A stretch of DNA of 64,000 bases, taken from assembly GCA_018389105.1 (NCBI GenBank), contig JACATO010000989.1:248001-312000 (forward strand), written 5' to 3'. Both the position numbers and the translations under genes were made by a program. The notes under the pieces were generated by a model. The model was given only the letters and a program-made list of their open reading frames with translations, ran no database searches and was not told where the DNA came from. Origin of the DNA: Nautilus pompilius. Taxonomy: Eukaryota; Mollusca; Cephalopoda; Nautilida; Nautilidae. Shown one piece after another: positions 25,701 through 40,700 of this stretch. Each line of letters starts with the position of its first letter. Positions within the stretch are counted from its first letter, which is position 1.

Positions 25701-28700
25701 AATGGCAAAGACATTTGCATTTATTTGATATTTGAGTTTAGAAACTGAACTGGAAACAGTTGGTGGTGGCATTTGTTAAACAATCTGTTCAGTATTTTGA
25801 TGTTCTTTTAGAACAAGCATGCACAAGGTGAAAAAATGAATTGAGCATATTAAATTCTGTTCATAGGATAACAGTTAACACTGAGGTTGGAATGCAGGTT
25901 TTGGCATTTAATGGTGTCATACAGTATTTTAGATAATCACTGGTGTAAATTTTGCTTGAAAACATCTCCAATTAAAATTGTCCAAGAAGCAGTTCCATTT
26001 TTTAAATTCATATCGTCAGTTATTTAAAAAAAGTTAAGTTTCATTTGGCTACTAGACAGGCTTGACACAAGTAAATAGACAATCAAATAATGAAGCACTT
26101 GTTTATTCTGGCTGGCAGAATGAGTGGGTTTGAACTTTGTATTGTGGCACTTTTGCCTTACAAGGCAGCATTATGCTAACACATTGTGTGCATGAGATTA
26201 GAAGTCTTGCTCTACAGGATTATATTTCATTCGTTGCACAATTTGTATTAGAGAGATCCAGGAGTTGTGTTTATGAGAATCATTTGAGGATAGGTCACAC
26301 ATGATCAATGGGGTTTTTGTCTGTCACTTGGCCAGACCGTACCAGAGTTGTGGTCAGATGAGCATCTGCTTAGACGAGTAAACTTTTAGGGATTGTTGGT
26401 ATATGGTATATTAGACAAGTTATAGTTTCTATGCAGAGGGTAAGCTGTGAGCATCTGGTACCCTAAACCACACCCACAAAATGGACTGACTAGCATATTT
26501 TGTTGTGGCTTGTAGATATGACCACTATTTGAAAACTGAAAACCTGGACTCATCAAAAATGGTAAAAGGATATTGATAGAATCTACATCTGACACTGCAA
26601 TAGGTGAGAAGTGGCTTATCTGCTTTGCTTTTGTTGTCCCATGCTATGCGGATAATATCTGATAGTTCTTGTGGATACTTGTACGTTCTGCCACATGCTC
26701 CTCTTCACAGCATGGTTTCCATTCTTCTGATTTGAGCATCCAGGAGTCACATGAACATTTGTCTGCATAGTTCAAGAAGAAACATAAATCGACCACTGAG
26801 ATCATGTTATAGGCTTACCATATTTTAATTAGTCAACAGATTTCTAAAAATCTGTGTCTGTTATTATGAAGTTCTCTGAGGTGAATGCCACTGTTGCAAC
26901 AAACCAATCTAGATGATATTTAGTAGTGATCCCATGACAAAGAAAGTGGTATCACTTGCCTTGTCCACATTCACAGATAAATTCTCTTGCTGTTGTATGA
27001 CATAAACCAGCCAAGAATGGTCCATTTCATCTCCACAAAGTTTGCTACCCACTTCTGTCTAATAAGAATGAAACACTTCAAATGATCTGGTCAGATGATT
27101 TGTCTGGGGAGATCCTTGAGTATTGGTGACATGTACTCTTTCCTGATGAGTCTAGGTTTCACACATTTGGAGGTCATACCTGACCTAACTTAGCAAAGAC
27201 TTTTATTCCATTGTCAAGTATGGAGGCTGGAGTATCTTGGTATCATCTGTAATTTAGCATGGTGGAAAGATAATTGAAATTTGTTGAAGGACATCTCAAT
27301 TCTGCTGGTTACATTGTCATTTTGAAAATAAATTTGAAGTCTTATCAGCAAAACTTACTGAGATTCAATATCTATATTCTACAGTAGGATGGCATCATTA
27401 CATACCATATCTCATGATGACCACAGTCAAAAAGAATTGTGGCATTCTTCCTGGATAGTTGATATGAATCAGATAGCTTGCTTACATTGGTGATCTGAAT
27501 GCTTTGCCTGCCCACAGCAAAAACAATGGAATTAAAGCATTCTTACAAATAGTCTGGTCAGGTCTCCATATCTATGATACAAGATATTGAAACACTGCCA
27601 AAAGATGGCTTCACCAAGTATTAACATTTCACTCTTGGTTGTCTTTATTTCCATAAACCTAAAGTATTGTAATAGCAAGTGACCAAATTATGTCAACACT
27701 GTAGCCTGTCCATATGCTTATGTGATGAATTATCTATTTGCTTAAGTTAAGTCTCTCTAGATAATCAAGAGAAGGAATTTTTAAAAACTATATATGGTTC
27801 CATTTGCTGACTAGATGACAATGGACATGGTTCATTCTGCTTCTTGTAGCTGGTTATGTGGCTCTATCAGGTTATAAATTAGTATGCCTTTCATAGTGCA
27901 GAAAAAAAGTTGTCAGTATAGAAGAAACAAATGACTTATTTTTTTAATTTGTTAGGAGTACATTCAAAATGAGCTTCAGATTTTCCAAACAGGAACATAG
28001 GAAAAGAAAAATATATTGCTTTGTTAATTAGTTTCCAAGTTTAAATGTTCTACAAATTTGGTTCTAGTACAACTGTCAGATTTATCTTTAAGTTCATTGT
28101 AACTAATGTATTGAAAATAATTCAAGCAGCCATCTTAGTTTTATTTTTTCAAACTATTTCTCTAAGAGTTATCCTGGGACCCTGGGAAATACTTCATTAA
28201 TAGATCTTGTAGCTGTCAGTGGGAAATAGCCAGAAGAAAAGCATTATAAAATATATCATGGGATTTGTATATAGAATAATATTATATAATGTTTTTATTT
28301 AAGATCCTTTTTAGGCTTGTTTAACCAACACTGTTCTATTTGTGAAGATCAGAGATTAGCAAAGCACATTTAGGATACACTAGCAGGAAAACGTGTATAA
28401 TGTTAGAGGACCGGTCTGGTTTATGCCTCGTGTAACAAGCTGACTCTAATATTAAGAGGATCAGCACCATGTGCATATTGGTTTTTAAGTAAATTTTGTG
28501 GTTAATGAGTTTGATTCAGAGCATATTGATTTGTTTTAATTTAAGATTTTTAAAATTAATACATGGAGAGTTTTCATTTGTTGTTTTAAATAGCAGTTAT
28601 GTAAATTTAACTGGATATGCATCACATGTTGAAAATGCTTTGCTGTATTTTTTGTTTCTCATTGTCTTTGATGACAATACATTGTTATTTTTTAATGAAA

Positions 28701-31700
28701 ATTCTGCACAAATTTTCTTGTACATTTTCTTTTCTTTTGCTATTTATTTGGTATTTAAAATTTTAGTATGGGGAATTAAAAAAAATTTTCTACCATTCCA
28801 CATAATCAGAACCTTAAGTGCTTTTTGTTTTGAAACAGTTGTCAATAAAAATGTTTCAATAACTTTGTTTTTAATTGTATTATAACTCATCCAATTAAGA
28901 AATCGCAAGAAAAAATCCATTTTAAAATGTAGCAAAGTTTAAATCATAAGTTAGTCATAGACACAAAAACTCTGCATATACATAATTTGGTATTTTGTGG
29001 AATGTTAGTTGCTTAGTTTTATTATAGCTTTAGTTTTAAATGAACATTTTTTCTATGTACCAGTAACTTAGACATGCAATAGAAAAAGAAATTATGAATA
29101 CAAGCACAAATATATTAAATGCAAAAAAAAAAAAGAGTAAATGTCAGTATTAAGATATTTTGTTGACTTTGTAGACTGTAGCAGCATAGCATTGTAGACA
29201 TGGTTCTTCCACAATTTAATTAAATATAATTGGCCCTTTCTACTTTTAAGTCTTCTACATAACAAGTAAGACAAAAGATTAAACTGCTTTGCTTAATAAG
29301 TGGTGTTTTTTTTTTTTTTTTAACTATAAATTAACTTCACTGACAAAGTCCAATTATCAGCTCAGTAAAATAAATGACAACTGTATTAAAACAATCTAAA
29401 CACATAACCTTTTTTGTACTAATGAATACTTTGTACTTGTTACCATCAGAGCCTACTATTTATTGTCTGAACTCTTGTCTAATCTCTATATTTCTACTCT
29501 GATTTGTAAGTTTATAGTTTGCCATCTGTTCTCAATTCATGCCATTTATGTGAAACATTTTGGCCTCATGCCTTTCGTAACTGCTCGGGGAGGCGGCTCT
29601 GGCCATGAGCTTATGACTGTTCTCCTTGCTCTTTTCCTATTGCATTCAGTATGTTAATTTCTCTCTCTACTTTGATCATAGATCTCTTAGCTTTTAAACA
29701 TTGCCTTCAACTTATTTTTTTTAAAATAAAACCATAGGTGATGTACTACTTTTTTTTTTCACCAATTTTTAATTGATGATGCCTCTGGATCCTTTGTCCC
29801 CTACATAGAGGCTTTTTCTTGTTTTTGTAGCCAGATGCTGAATTTTTTGGTAAGGAGCTGTGCAATTTTTAATTATGTACCTCTGTAATCTAGATATCAT
29901 GCAGTTTTCCAAAGGACCGAATTTCTTGTGTTATATGCACACACCTAAAATTTTAATTAAAAACCAAAAAAACCAAATATCTTTGAGTTTTTACAATTTT
30001 TTTTTTTTTAAAAATAGAAGTTGTATATTAATTAATTTCTTGTGTACAACTGTTAAGGTATGATAATTTACACAAACCGATGTACTCATTTTGTGTGCCC
30101 TGTTTTCTATACATTAAAGATTTGTATATGCTTATTGTCAGAACCTATGCTGGGTGCACTGATTGTTTGTTTTGTTTTTAACATTTCTATATTTTTTGCT
30201 GGTATTGTTGAAAAATGTATGCTTAATGAAAGAAAGCAGTACCTTTACTACTCTCAATAATTGTCATACTGGAATATAATCATTTCAGTAGATAAATAAT
30301 TATGTAGCGAAAGTTTATCATTAATCATGTTTGTCTTGATCTTTTCTGTGCTTGAGGTTATACAGATCTTTTTTTTTTTTTAAGAATATAAACTTGTTGT
30401 TTGTGTGTGCATGTTTTAGTGACTTTGTTTTCATCCTAAGTTTGGGGATGGGCAAGTATTAATTATAATTAACTTTTATTTAAAATGCTGATGGTTTCCC
30501 TGCACTTGTAGCTAGTTACTGGTTATTGGATCTTCAGTTATATATAAAACAACTTAAAAGTACAGGTGAATTCTAAGTTTGGAGGTTTATAATGAAGGTG
30601 TATCATTTTTTGTTTAAAGTTATTACTGTATTTTATACATCACATAGGTAGGCTAACTGAAAATATAGATAAGTCCCTTTTGAACTAGGATGTTTGAACT
30701 TTGCATACGTGACTATTGTTCAAAAACTACTTAGATTCATTCATTTCTCTCATTTGCAAGAAAGAAAGTATATTTTTAGATTTAAGAGCTTAGATATTTG
30801 CAAGACTTACCCATAAAGGATAGGGGTCTGGCAGCTCTGCCATATGCTTGGCCTGGTCTTGGGCAGCTATGGATGGTTGTTGCCTTTGTAACCCTCTATA
30901 CCAAGCCATCCTGTGGGTGATTAATAATCTCATGGAAAACTGCATGGATAATCTAGAACTGGTGGGTGGAAATGTTTAGCCATCTAAGTTAACACCAACA
31001 CTAGTCTTGTGCTGTTGTTTGGCAGGTGATAGGTTAATTTTCTGCCCTTGCTTTACAGTTTAAATTAGTCTGCCTGTATTTCAACAAGATTAACACACAC
31101 ACACACGAACCAGTTGCTTTCTTTCTGGGTCTGACCCAAACATTTCTATTTATTATTACCTGTCATTAAGTTTTTTGTGAAGTTATTCTGTACCAGAGGA
31201 CTTGCTTGACAAGTTTAATGTAATTTGAAAAGGGATTGGAAAATTTAGTTTAAAAGGTAAGAAAAGTTTCAAATTTGATTTTGAATTAGTAGTATGGTTG
31301 TTTTTCTCAATACTAGCAAATGTCTTATTTGCCTAATATATTATATACTTTAAAAATGAAATCTATAATTAAAGCAAAAAAAAAAAAGCCACCACATAGG
31401 GCAAATATTTAATGAGATCTGAAATTAAATTAAAGCAAACAAAAGCAACTTTGCATATTTTTTTTTGCCCATAACTGAAGATACAATTTTATTTAGTTCT
31501 TTTCCCCATAGACAAGATGTAATGAATACAATACTTTAAAGTGATTTGTCATTCTGAGATTTTTTTTGGTTTGACTTACTGTTCAGCAACATTGTATTTG
31601 GGTATTTTTTCACATTAGGAAAACCTTGTATATTATGAAGAAATACAGAAGAGACAGCTGAAGAATGTCAACTTACTGAAGTCATCAAATCTACTTAAGG

Positions 31701-34700
31701 CAAATTTAAAAAAAAAAAAATTTTTTTTTGCTAAAAAGAAAAGCTTAATTGTTTTAAGCTTTATAAATATACTTTTTTAAAACTTTGAAGATGCCATTAA
31801 GTTAAACATGTGTAAATATCTCACAGAACTAAGTTGATGCTAAACTACCACCAAAGGAAAGCTTTAAAAATATAATTAATCTTTCTACAGTATTTTGTTG
31901 GGTTATTTTTTGTTTCTCTAATATGTTAATTTAAAAAAAAGATCTTTTGGTTATTTCAGTTTCAAGAAAGGCATGGAACAGTTATTAAAGATAATGCCTT
32001 GCATTTAAATTTACAGTATTTATATATGGAAAATTCAAAAGCAATGTTGATATAACAAAACACGGGTATAATTGTTTTCTTGAAGCTGATTAAATTACAA
32101 AAGCAGCAGAAACTCTATAAATTTTGAAATTTCTGGTAAATTCTACATTTTGTGGAATCTATTTAATAAATGCATGTAACCATATAATCCTGTAGTTGTG
32201 AATCTAGGTACAGTTTATTAAAGCTAAGTATTCTTGTAACAAAACTAATAAGATTTAAAACAAACAGCTAGAAAATTAATATGCAATTTGTTAGGAAATA
32301 ACTTTAAAAAAAAAATAGGTGTGAATATTGCACTTGGTCAGGTCTAGAAGTAGTACTCGATGTTGTTGTTTTTTAAAATCTGATCTCATAACTTGACTGA
32401 TTTTTTTATTTTTTTTTAAATTCATTTATATATTTTTGGCTTTAATTGATGGCTAAACTATAACACATCTAAACTGATCACATTTAGATCACTGTTGAAA
32501 TTCCTAAGATTTATCAGTTTTTTTGTTGTTCCTGAAGAGTTATTTTCATTTCTCTGACATTAATCTCCATGTCCTCTGAGAACATGTCTTGAACTACTTA
32601 AGTAACCAGTTTGATGTAAACTGTGGAAAATATCCTGCAGTGGTCTTCTGATGAAATAAACTAGCTAGTTCAGTGGTTCTCCACAAATGTTAACAGCATG
32701 TTTTACTTTGCTAGATGAAAAGTGAGCAACTATCTCAATAAATAGTTTCATTAACAAATTCTGAATATTCAGCTTAAACAGTTAAAGAAAGGAAGTTTTG
32801 TTTGAAAGATGTATTAGCTACAGAATTAGCCATGGCACAGATAAACTTTGACAGGTTTTTACCGTTTCTCTAAAATTAGAATAATATCAGCATTTTAACT
32901 TCATAGTGAAATGAAAGGAACACTGATTAACAATTAATGTTGCTTTGTGGCTTTGTCCACTTTAATGAAGGTGGTGGATTAGCACCAATGGATGTTGTTT
33001 GCCAGCTTGATATTTTCTGAACTGCTTGATTGAAGTTTGTTTCTAAAGTGGTTTATAAGAAAGCATTCACAAATGCACAACCACATGCATACACCAAAGT
33101 GTAGGTTCTTGTTGCATGTGCCTGTGCAGTGAGTGTTATGCACTAATATAAAACAATGCAAATTTTTTTCTCTTAAATCAAACCAAAACGGAACAAGCTT
33201 GTTATGATATTCTGTAATTTTATATGAAATAAAGATATCACTACAAATAGTTTTGTGTTATCGCTTTATAGCCTTAGAGAGGAAAAAATCGGATTTTATA
33301 TCTCTTGCTATCAAATCTTTGGACACTCTCTGATTACTGTTTAAGTATGAAGTACAAAGTAGTAGTAAGTTTGATTATTGTTAGCATGCATTTTAAAAAA
33401 TTTCCTAGAAATCATTGACAACTGGCTTGGTAAATAATGTCCTTACTGAAAATAGTTTTCTTTCCCTTTTTTAGCAGCTATTGAAAATAGTTTTTTGGTG
33501 TTTTTTTTTTTTCATAGTGAAATTTTAGATAGTTTAAGATAACGTAATGAACTTTAACTGATCATTGCTGCTGTCCATTTTAATAAGCAGCATATGAATG
33601 GTGTTAACAGGAACCACATTGCAGAGGTGCATCTGTCCTCAAAAGCTAGGCATTTTCTTCCAAGCAAACAGAAAACTGTCAACCCTCCTACTTCTGAGAA
33701 ATTGGAAAAGGAAAGCTGGCTTCTATATATTTTCCCTGGAAATCTGAGCTTCACACCTCCAAGAACAGGTGCAAATATATAATACAAAGTGTTGCCTAAG
33801 TAACAGATTTGTTTTCTAAGTAATCAATGAAACCAGTGTGGAAATTTAAGATGTTTGTTTTTAGTGTTAGATCAGTGCTACAATGGTCACTGTTTTATTG
33901 CCTCAGTATTTACTCTGAGAAGCAGCTCACCGCACTAATATGTTCATGTAGCTCACCAATGTATTGTACTATCACTGAACACTTATTTTGCATCCTATAT
34001 ATAAATACTCAATAACTGAACAAAAACTCAATTTTAACTTTAAAAAAAAGTTTTTATAATGATTATAACAAAGTAATAAACCAAGTAATCCCTTTCTCTC
34101 TCTCTCTTTAACTAGTAGTGGTAGTTTGTGGTCAACTGAATGAACATCAAGTGAAGCAATTCTTTCACTAATTTCAGCTACTGTACACATGTTCTAGCTC
34201 AGTCTATGATCATTGATCCCCATTCTGGTTTGAGCAGGTTGGATGGCTTTTGAATTTGGTTAACTTTATGTTCATATTTCATCATGCAATAATTTGTATC
34301 AGAATTCTAAAGAAACTGGATGATTATTTTCGCTTTACTATCTTCACAATAGTTGGAGCTAAAATGAACAGTAAATTAGAAAGATAGCCAGGGTTTTTAT
34401 CTTTTTTAATATTAACATTTTATTTGCATTGGATGCATTAAGGGTACTTTCTAGTGCACAGAATGGGCTCTCAAAAAATGAGTAACAAGCACGTAATGCT
34501 TGTATGATACATTCATAAGTGTTATTCTGATTGAAGAGAACCTGCATTTTAATCTCTCCATTAAAAAACAGCAAAAGATAGATTGATTGGAAGCTAAGTT
34601 AACCATTTTGTTTTCATCCAACAATTTATCTAAAATGAGCATGCAAAGTGGTAACTATAGTAGTTTGAAAATGCCAATATCAATTTGTCTGCAATCAGGG

Positions 34701-37700
34701 ACATCTGGCTGTCACTTACCCCTAAAACAAACTTGTACATGTCTTGGTGGCGGACTTTGCAACTGTGATCAATCATTAAGTTTGGAGATAGTGTAGGCTA
34801 CACCTTGTGGTGATGCTTTGGACCTGAAATACAGCATTGGCAACATGCACTGTGCAGATGGGCATTTCGATTCATGACTACGATCTTGTTCCTGTATCTG
34901 GCAACCTTCATAATGATAAGATTGAGTTCTTTGGCAATACCAGTTTATATATAATCAGGCTACCCTCAACAAATTGAATATCCTGGGTATTGGATGGCAC
35001 AGTTAGCAAATTGTTTCCCCAGCTTAGCTTCAGATTCTAACTCAGGGGTGGGCAAATTTTATTCTGTAGGTTGCATTGCCAGGGCGGGGTGTTTTGGAGA
35101 GCCATATTTAATGTAAAAAGATGGATTGTGTACAGATAACTTATTTTAATAGTTAAATAATAATAACAATTATTGTTGAATTATTGTGCCAGCATTTCAG
35201 TGGGACGTGCAGATGCCTGTGAGTTCCGATGTGGAGATATGCAACACTGCTCTCAGAAGTTAATTGATCATTTGTGACCAACTTTGACTGGTAAAAATGT
35301 TTTCTCTCAAACAGTAGAATAGTGAAAAATTGGGGTTATTGTAATATTTTGTTTTCGACAAAGACAGCTTTTATTTTCAATGTTGACATATTCAATAACT
35401 ATGATACATTTATAGGAATTTTTGAACACAAACATCATTTAATCAATATTTTTGTTGCTGGAAGATACATTTGTAATTGCCTTTATTGTCATTTTGTAAT
35501 GTGATGGTGAAGCTTCCATGATGTCCAGAAAATCCAGGACCATTGTTTTGGGAAAAATGCATTTTTTGTCAACAGTGTTGGAAACTCTTCAGTGCCCAGC
35601 TAAAGCTGGAAAGACTGACATTGATAAAGATGTTGACTATAGTATATTAACTAAAAACAAAAATTGCCGTGGCTTTTTGTACTGGACCATTTGTTGAACC
35701 ATTTCACTTTTGATTATGCATCCATCAGTAACAAATGAGTTTAAGAACAGGCATTTTTAATCTCTGAGTTTTATTTAATTTTCTTAGACTTCGTGTACAA
35801 ACAGAACAACAACAAATGGGTGAAAGGTGGATTCTGTTCATCTTATCGAAAATTCATTTTGATCTGCTGTGAGGGATATTTTTCTGCGCTCTAGGTAGCC
35901 AGAGTTATTAACACATTTGGGAATCTCAAAAGATGGTGACTGACACCAAAAAGCAAGGGCGGAAACGTTCACCACTGTGAGTAGACGAAGTCAACCCAGT
36001 CTACATTCAGCCAGCAAGTTGCGCCGCAATTCTGTAGTTTGCCGGAACCCTCTTGGAAAACAGCAAAAAACCGCTGTTACTAAAACGAGCGATGTAGCTA
36101 GCAAGGTTCTGTAGTAACTGTCAGAACTAGAGAAGAGCAAAATCACAATTTTGTCACTTTTAAACTTGGCGAGAATTAAATTTGTTTGACCCTTTGGCGG
36201 AGACTAAATTGCCTCCATTTGCTCTCCAAAAAGAAAGAGGAAACAGATTAACCCTTTAAACTGCTTTTTTTGTTTCAAGTGTGTGCGTGCGCTGTGAGGG
36301 TCAAGATGGGAGATCTTATGACTAATCATGAAAACCAGCAATGCCCACCACCTATCACAGTTTGGAACATTACATTCAAGAACAAAGTCAACTTTGGTTT
36401 CTTGTCTTGAAAAGCATGCTTATACCAAAAAATGGCCCAATCTTGATGAAGCTGCTGCTGTTAACACACACACACACAAAAGCCTGGAGCACCCAGTACA
36501 TTTTTTTGATTATGCAAATTGTTTTCAGCATTTAAGGGCCCATCTGAAGAGATTCAGCAGAGTTTGGGATGAATACTCAGCAAATAGTTTGAAAGCAACA
36601 ACAAGGGTAGTGGGGAGTAAGGTCTTAGACATGTTGAAGCAGGCAATTGGGGGAGAGCTGTTCAAGTTCCTTGCCACGCAGTTTGTTGAAAATAGAGTCA
36701 AGGAGATAGTATCATCCCACAGACAGTTTGCCTTTGTCTCAAAAGAGAGATGTCAGTGCTTTATCTCATTTTAATCAGAAAGCAGATAAGATTGGTGTTC
36801 AACAAGGTCATAAAATTTCTTTGAAAACAGTTGACAAAGATCTTGTTTTTGCCATTGCTATGTTTGACCAGATGGATGGCATTTTAGAACTTTGGATAGC
36901 ATTCAGCACAGGTAAGCACTTCCAGAAAATAGCTCTGCATGGAAGATCATCCCTAGGACCTGAAAAATGTGAAGCTTTACCAGTATTTCCTGTGTTCACC
37001 TGGTGTGACCAGACTTTGTTTTGTTTTTTTTTTGTTTTTTCCAGAAGAAGGAAAAAAACATTGCACAGGAAATATGGAAAATGTATGATGAGGTGACATG
37101 AGCTTTTGTGCCTCTGCAGAAGAAGCAGGTAGTTGAAGATAATTTTCAAGTGCTAGAATGTTCTGTCATTTTGACGCACGATTGAACCAACACCTACATT
37201 TGTGTAACTAAGACGTATAAAGAAATGTTCATCAAAAAATCCAAATCTATGAAAATGTTGCTACCAATGCCTGTACTGCTGATACAGATTGACATCACTT
37301 CCAGGTATACCTACTCCAAGTAGTTACAATTAGAAAAGATCTGGATCATGGGAACCGCTCTGAAGCATCTAAATTCTGTCAACAGCTGATACAATATTTG
37401 TGTAAACTGGAGAAAGGATTCACAGACAACTGCAAGTGTTAAAAATAATTTGAAATGTGCTGCATTGTGGAAGAGTGATATTTTACAAGCATTAATAGGA
37501 CTTTGCATAAATACATCTAATATATAATAGGTGTACACACCAAAGCATAATAAAAACAATTGCACATCTATTTTTTTCTATTATATGCCAGAAAATTTGA
37601 TATTAATAATTGTAACTTTACATGCAAAATAGATTTTAATCATCTGCTAAAGAAACATCAATAAAGAATATTTTCATTTTGGAAGATTAATTGTTCACCC

Positions 37701-40700
37701 CAAAAAATGAAAAAGATCATTTTTATTTGGTATAAAGTGAGACAGCATGAGCTTATTTCAATTCTATTGCATATTGTGTGTAGTAGCCATCTTGAAAAAA
37801 ACCCACATGGCTCTTTATCCAGAATTAACCAGCATGCAGGGTAAGCAATCTGCTAAGTTTGGTTCTTTTAACTCCAAACCCACAATTCTTATATATGCAC
37901 CATTCTGCTGGACTAAAGGAGAAAATGAACAATAACAGCATTTTCTTGGCAAGTCTTGCTGGTTAGAATTTTGTTTTATTCAGTGATAAGTAAAACCTGT
38001 CTCAGTTTTTTTTTTTTTTTTTTTTGAGAGGTCTATCACATTGAGTTGTTCAGTTGAAGTTCTGGAGCCAGCTTTAATTTTTCATTAGCTGACAGTTTAA
38101 CTGCTAAAACTTGTATGCCTGGAATTATAATACTAATTCTGTACTCATTTAAAACCGCCATGGAAAATTGTGCTCACCTTGGCAGCAATAATCTTAAAAA
38201 TTACAATAATACCAAGAAATGCAGCAGAACATGAACAAAATTCAGGAAGAGTAACATTGAGCAGATGCTTTTGACCATATATAGCATTTATATACCTCCT
38301 AACTTCAACTCTCTAGTGATGTGTTGATCAAATGGTTTGGGGTCTTTGGTGTCATGATTCATAGGTGACAGAATTATGGATTTGTGAGTCATTCAGCTTC
38401 TGGCTATTGGTTGACATGAATCACCATATATAGATTGTAACTGTGTAGCACAGATTCCCAGTCTCTCTTGTGTGTGTGTCCATTAAAGCTGAAAAATATT
38501 TGTGACCACTACTTCAGTACTATCATCCTACTGATGTGAAGCTTTGTTGCTTAGTGACAGTTTCTCAAAGTTTGGTTTTGTGTTAGAGATGGCAAACCAC
38601 ATTTCTGATGTAACATTCAAAATAGAGTGATAGAAACTAGAATATTGAATCCTGCTTCACACGAAGAATCATAACAAAAGGTACAAGCAAGCATAGAAGC
38701 ACCTTGAGAGCATGTGTTGACAAGGCTGGTCGTTCTTCATGCTGAATCAGAAGTTATTGATGGGTAGCAGGAGTGAGGCTTTAAGTCTTTGACTACAGGA
38801 AAGTTTGATGAGTTGCTCCACTTCAGTTGATGCTGGGCCTGTTGTACTAGACTGACATTGAAATGGCCATCATACCCAGTCAACTTTAACATGCCAAAGT
38901 CTGAAAAGAAAAATCCAGACTGATCCCAGACGACGACAACACTTGTTGAGTGGCTAGGTGTTGGTGACTTCAGTCAAAAGGTTACAGAGATTAAGGAAAA
39001 AACTTTGTAGTTGTTTATATGAGGTTATCTTGCCGGCAAGTGATTTTATGAATCCACTGATGTGATTGCTCAGCAGGAGAATGTTTTTGTTTTCTCTCTA
39101 AAAAATTGGCATCTAACTAATTCAATTTCCTGAAGATGTTGCTTAGGTAGACCTCACTACTACATCTGTTCATCACAGAAAAATGTTGTCACATTCTTGT
39201 TTGTTAAACCTCATTGTATATGCTCATTGCTTGTTTCTGAATTCAAAGAAGCATTTAACTATTTCTTTTGTGAGCTATTGGCCTTGTATGTGAAACAGTA
39301 GTACAGTATGCTTGGATCCTATTTCTTCGCACCTTAGCAACAAGATGTGCATGAAGTGGTTGAGTCTTGATATAGTTTATCATAGAAGTACCAGTCTGCA
39401 TTGCTTTACTCAGTTCTGGATTTGGATCCCTTGATGTCAACTATTCTCATTGAATTACAACACTGCAGATAATGCAACCACCTTAACCAAGGTATACAAA
39501 CCTTTTTTTTTTTAATACCTGGCCACTAATGGAACTCCATTAGAAAAAAATCCCATGTTATTCCATAGGATTTTCTTTTTTTCATTTAGATTTGTAGCTC
39601 ATCAAACATTTCTTGTGCTATCTCATGTTGGGAAGATGGAGACGAAACAGTGTTCTCAAGAATATGGCTTCCTAGATGCAGTGCACATAGGCTAAGAAAT
39701 GTGCACTATAGTCCTCAGTGCTGATGTCAACTTAAAGAGCAATTTTCACATTGTTTTGCAAATTCTCAATCACTACCTTTCTGGCCTGTAGCAGTCATCT
39801 CAATCCTCCTCTTGACTATGTAGAAGATGGTTTATAGCCTTGTTTGCCTCAATTTCTCTGCACACAATCTTACCAAGTCAGCTGCTGCAATCAAGACCAA
39901 AGATGTACTGGTTAATGAGATTTCTTGCACTGAGCTATACAGTAACACACCTCAAATTAGGTTCTGTGTTTTCTTGAAATGCGACATTTGATGCAGGTTA
40001 TTATTATTCAGATTACCCATGTATTCTTTGTGCTGTTTTGAGGGTCTGCTTAAGTTTATTGGGCTTCGTGTTTTCTACAGATAGCACCGCTTGGCACAGA
40101 TCAATTTGTGGCTTTACGTCATAATTTTCCTCAACACTTGTGAACCCATATTCAAGGAAAATATTGCTATGTATCCAAACTCATTTCTTCCAGCTTGCTT
40201 GTTTATCTTCCTCATCCACATGATCATTACGAGAGCTTGAAGCAGATGCTTTTTTGCAAGAAACAAATCGCTGTAGGAAGTAAGTTTCCATTGCCATGAC
40301 TCTTGGACTGATATTAAAAGTCGGAGGTTATACAATTACATAATGACTTAAGTTACCTGAGATGTGATGACTGGTGTGAACCAACAACTGAAAAGCATGA
40401 CCACTTGTTAAATGAAGTCAAATCCCAAAACTTTGTCATGGGGGATTATGATACTAGAAGTCCACAGGCAAAGACAGTACAATGATTTGGTGGCATCCGT
40501 GCAATGCTTCTCTATCCTAGTCTTGTTCAGGTTCTCCATTTATCTTACCTGTTTTGTACTCTATTCTGTGTATTTCTACAATTCTTCATAGCCAACAATA
40601 GATGCCATACATTTGGTATCATGTGGGCACCTTCTGTAGTAGACATTACTTTTATCTCTGTGGGGACTTCTGGAATGAGCATTGTCAAAAAGTAGTGAAA

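Noticed and set aside
28496-28885. 129-codon hydrophobic open frame in intron 3
   Set aside because: Phe/Leu/Ile/Asn-rich translation of AT-rich DNA without any family resemblance or plausible start context.
31620-31700. Possible extra RBBP6 exon after a TTCACATTAG acceptor
   Set aside because: It has no good donor, no resemblance to RBBP6 and the frame of exons 3 and 4 already joins exactly.
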